DNA from: Rheinheimera sp. A13L
Lineage (GTDB): Bacteria; Pseudomonadota; Gammaproteobacteria; Enterobacterales; Alteromonadaceae
Assembly (NCBI RefSeq): GCF_000217935.1
Contig: NZ_AFHI01000025.1
Location: 1-35,601 of the forward strand
Reading direction: 5' to 3'
Length of the DNA stretch: 35,601 bases
Shown in pieces: positions 35,584 through 35,601 of the stretch. The notes under the pieces are model-generated. The model did no database searches and was not told where the DNA came from. It saw only the letters and a list, made by a program, of their open reading frames with translations. Position 1 is the stretch's first letter. Every line of letters begins with the position of its first letter. A program made the translations under genes and the position numbers.

Positions 35584-35601
35584 CTGAGCGAACGATCACG
35601 G

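Overview
The window reads as a chromosomal segment of a marine or freshwater gammaproteobacterium of the Rheinheimera/Alishewanella type. This rests on protein-level resemblance to Escherichia coli and Alteromonadales/Chromatiaceae orthologues, the classical prs-ispE-lolB / hemA-prfA-prmC...sirB2-sirB1-kdsA order, moderate GC, and a large TonB-dependent receptor of the Oar-like type. The genus is an inference; no 16S gene is present.

Layout. 1-2.5 kb: leftward prs, ispE and lolB (PRPP, isoprenoid precursors, lipoprotein insertion). 2.6-5.8 kb: the divergent operon hemA-prfA-prmC (tetrapyrrole start, release factor 1 and its methylase). 5.9-8.6 kb: two extra genes, a periplasmic solute-binding protein (leftward) and a response regulator with an HD-GYP domain (rightward). 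They sit inside what is one continuous gene run in E. coli. 8.6-10.8 kb: that run resumes with sirB2, sirB1 and kdsA. 10.9-11.7 kb: a tRNA-Phe/Thr/Phe cluster with a good promoter and terminator, followed by five tandem 72-bp units bounded by an imperfect inverted repeat whose right arm copies the tRNA-Phe 3' end. 11.7-14.7 kb: an unknown membrane protein, a 229-bp MITE-like element with a 4-bp target duplication, a membrane-bound AraC-type regulator and a HAD phosphatase. 14.9-19.8 kb: secreted M61 peptidase, PHB-depolymerase-like esterase, metallo-beta-lactamase-fold hydrolase, folK, and a FolM-like reductase overlapping folK by 120 bp tail to tail. 20-21.6 kb: a chemoreceptor. 21.8-24.2 kb: the salvage operon deoB-deoD-gpt. 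24.2-26.5 kb: an AT-rich secreted protein of unknown function and a secreted endonuclease/exonuclease/phosphatase-fold enzyme. 26.7-29.9 kb: the TonB-dependent receptor. 30.2-33.3 kb: udk, nupC and a 2-oxoglutarate/Fe(II)-type oxygenase. 33.4-33.7 kb: two identical tRNA-Leu(CAG) genes. 33.9-35.5 kb: a second chemoreceptor.

How the parts fit. Housekeeping genes dominate. A nucleoside theme links nupC (uptake), udk (uridine phosphorylation), deoD/deoB (phosphorolysis and pentose phosphate entry), gpt (purine-base salvage) and prs (the PRPP used by gpt). A pterin theme links folK with the FolM-like reductase. A sensing and export theme links two chemoreceptors, the HD-GYP regulator, the TonB receptor and several secreted hydrolases.

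The least explained sequence is the 11.29-11.70 kb repeat array next to tRNA-Phe. I found no clear new multi-gene defence or mobile system. The array, the MITE-like element, the interrupted hemA-kdsA gene run and the AT-rich secreted orphan are the best candidates for something undescribed.
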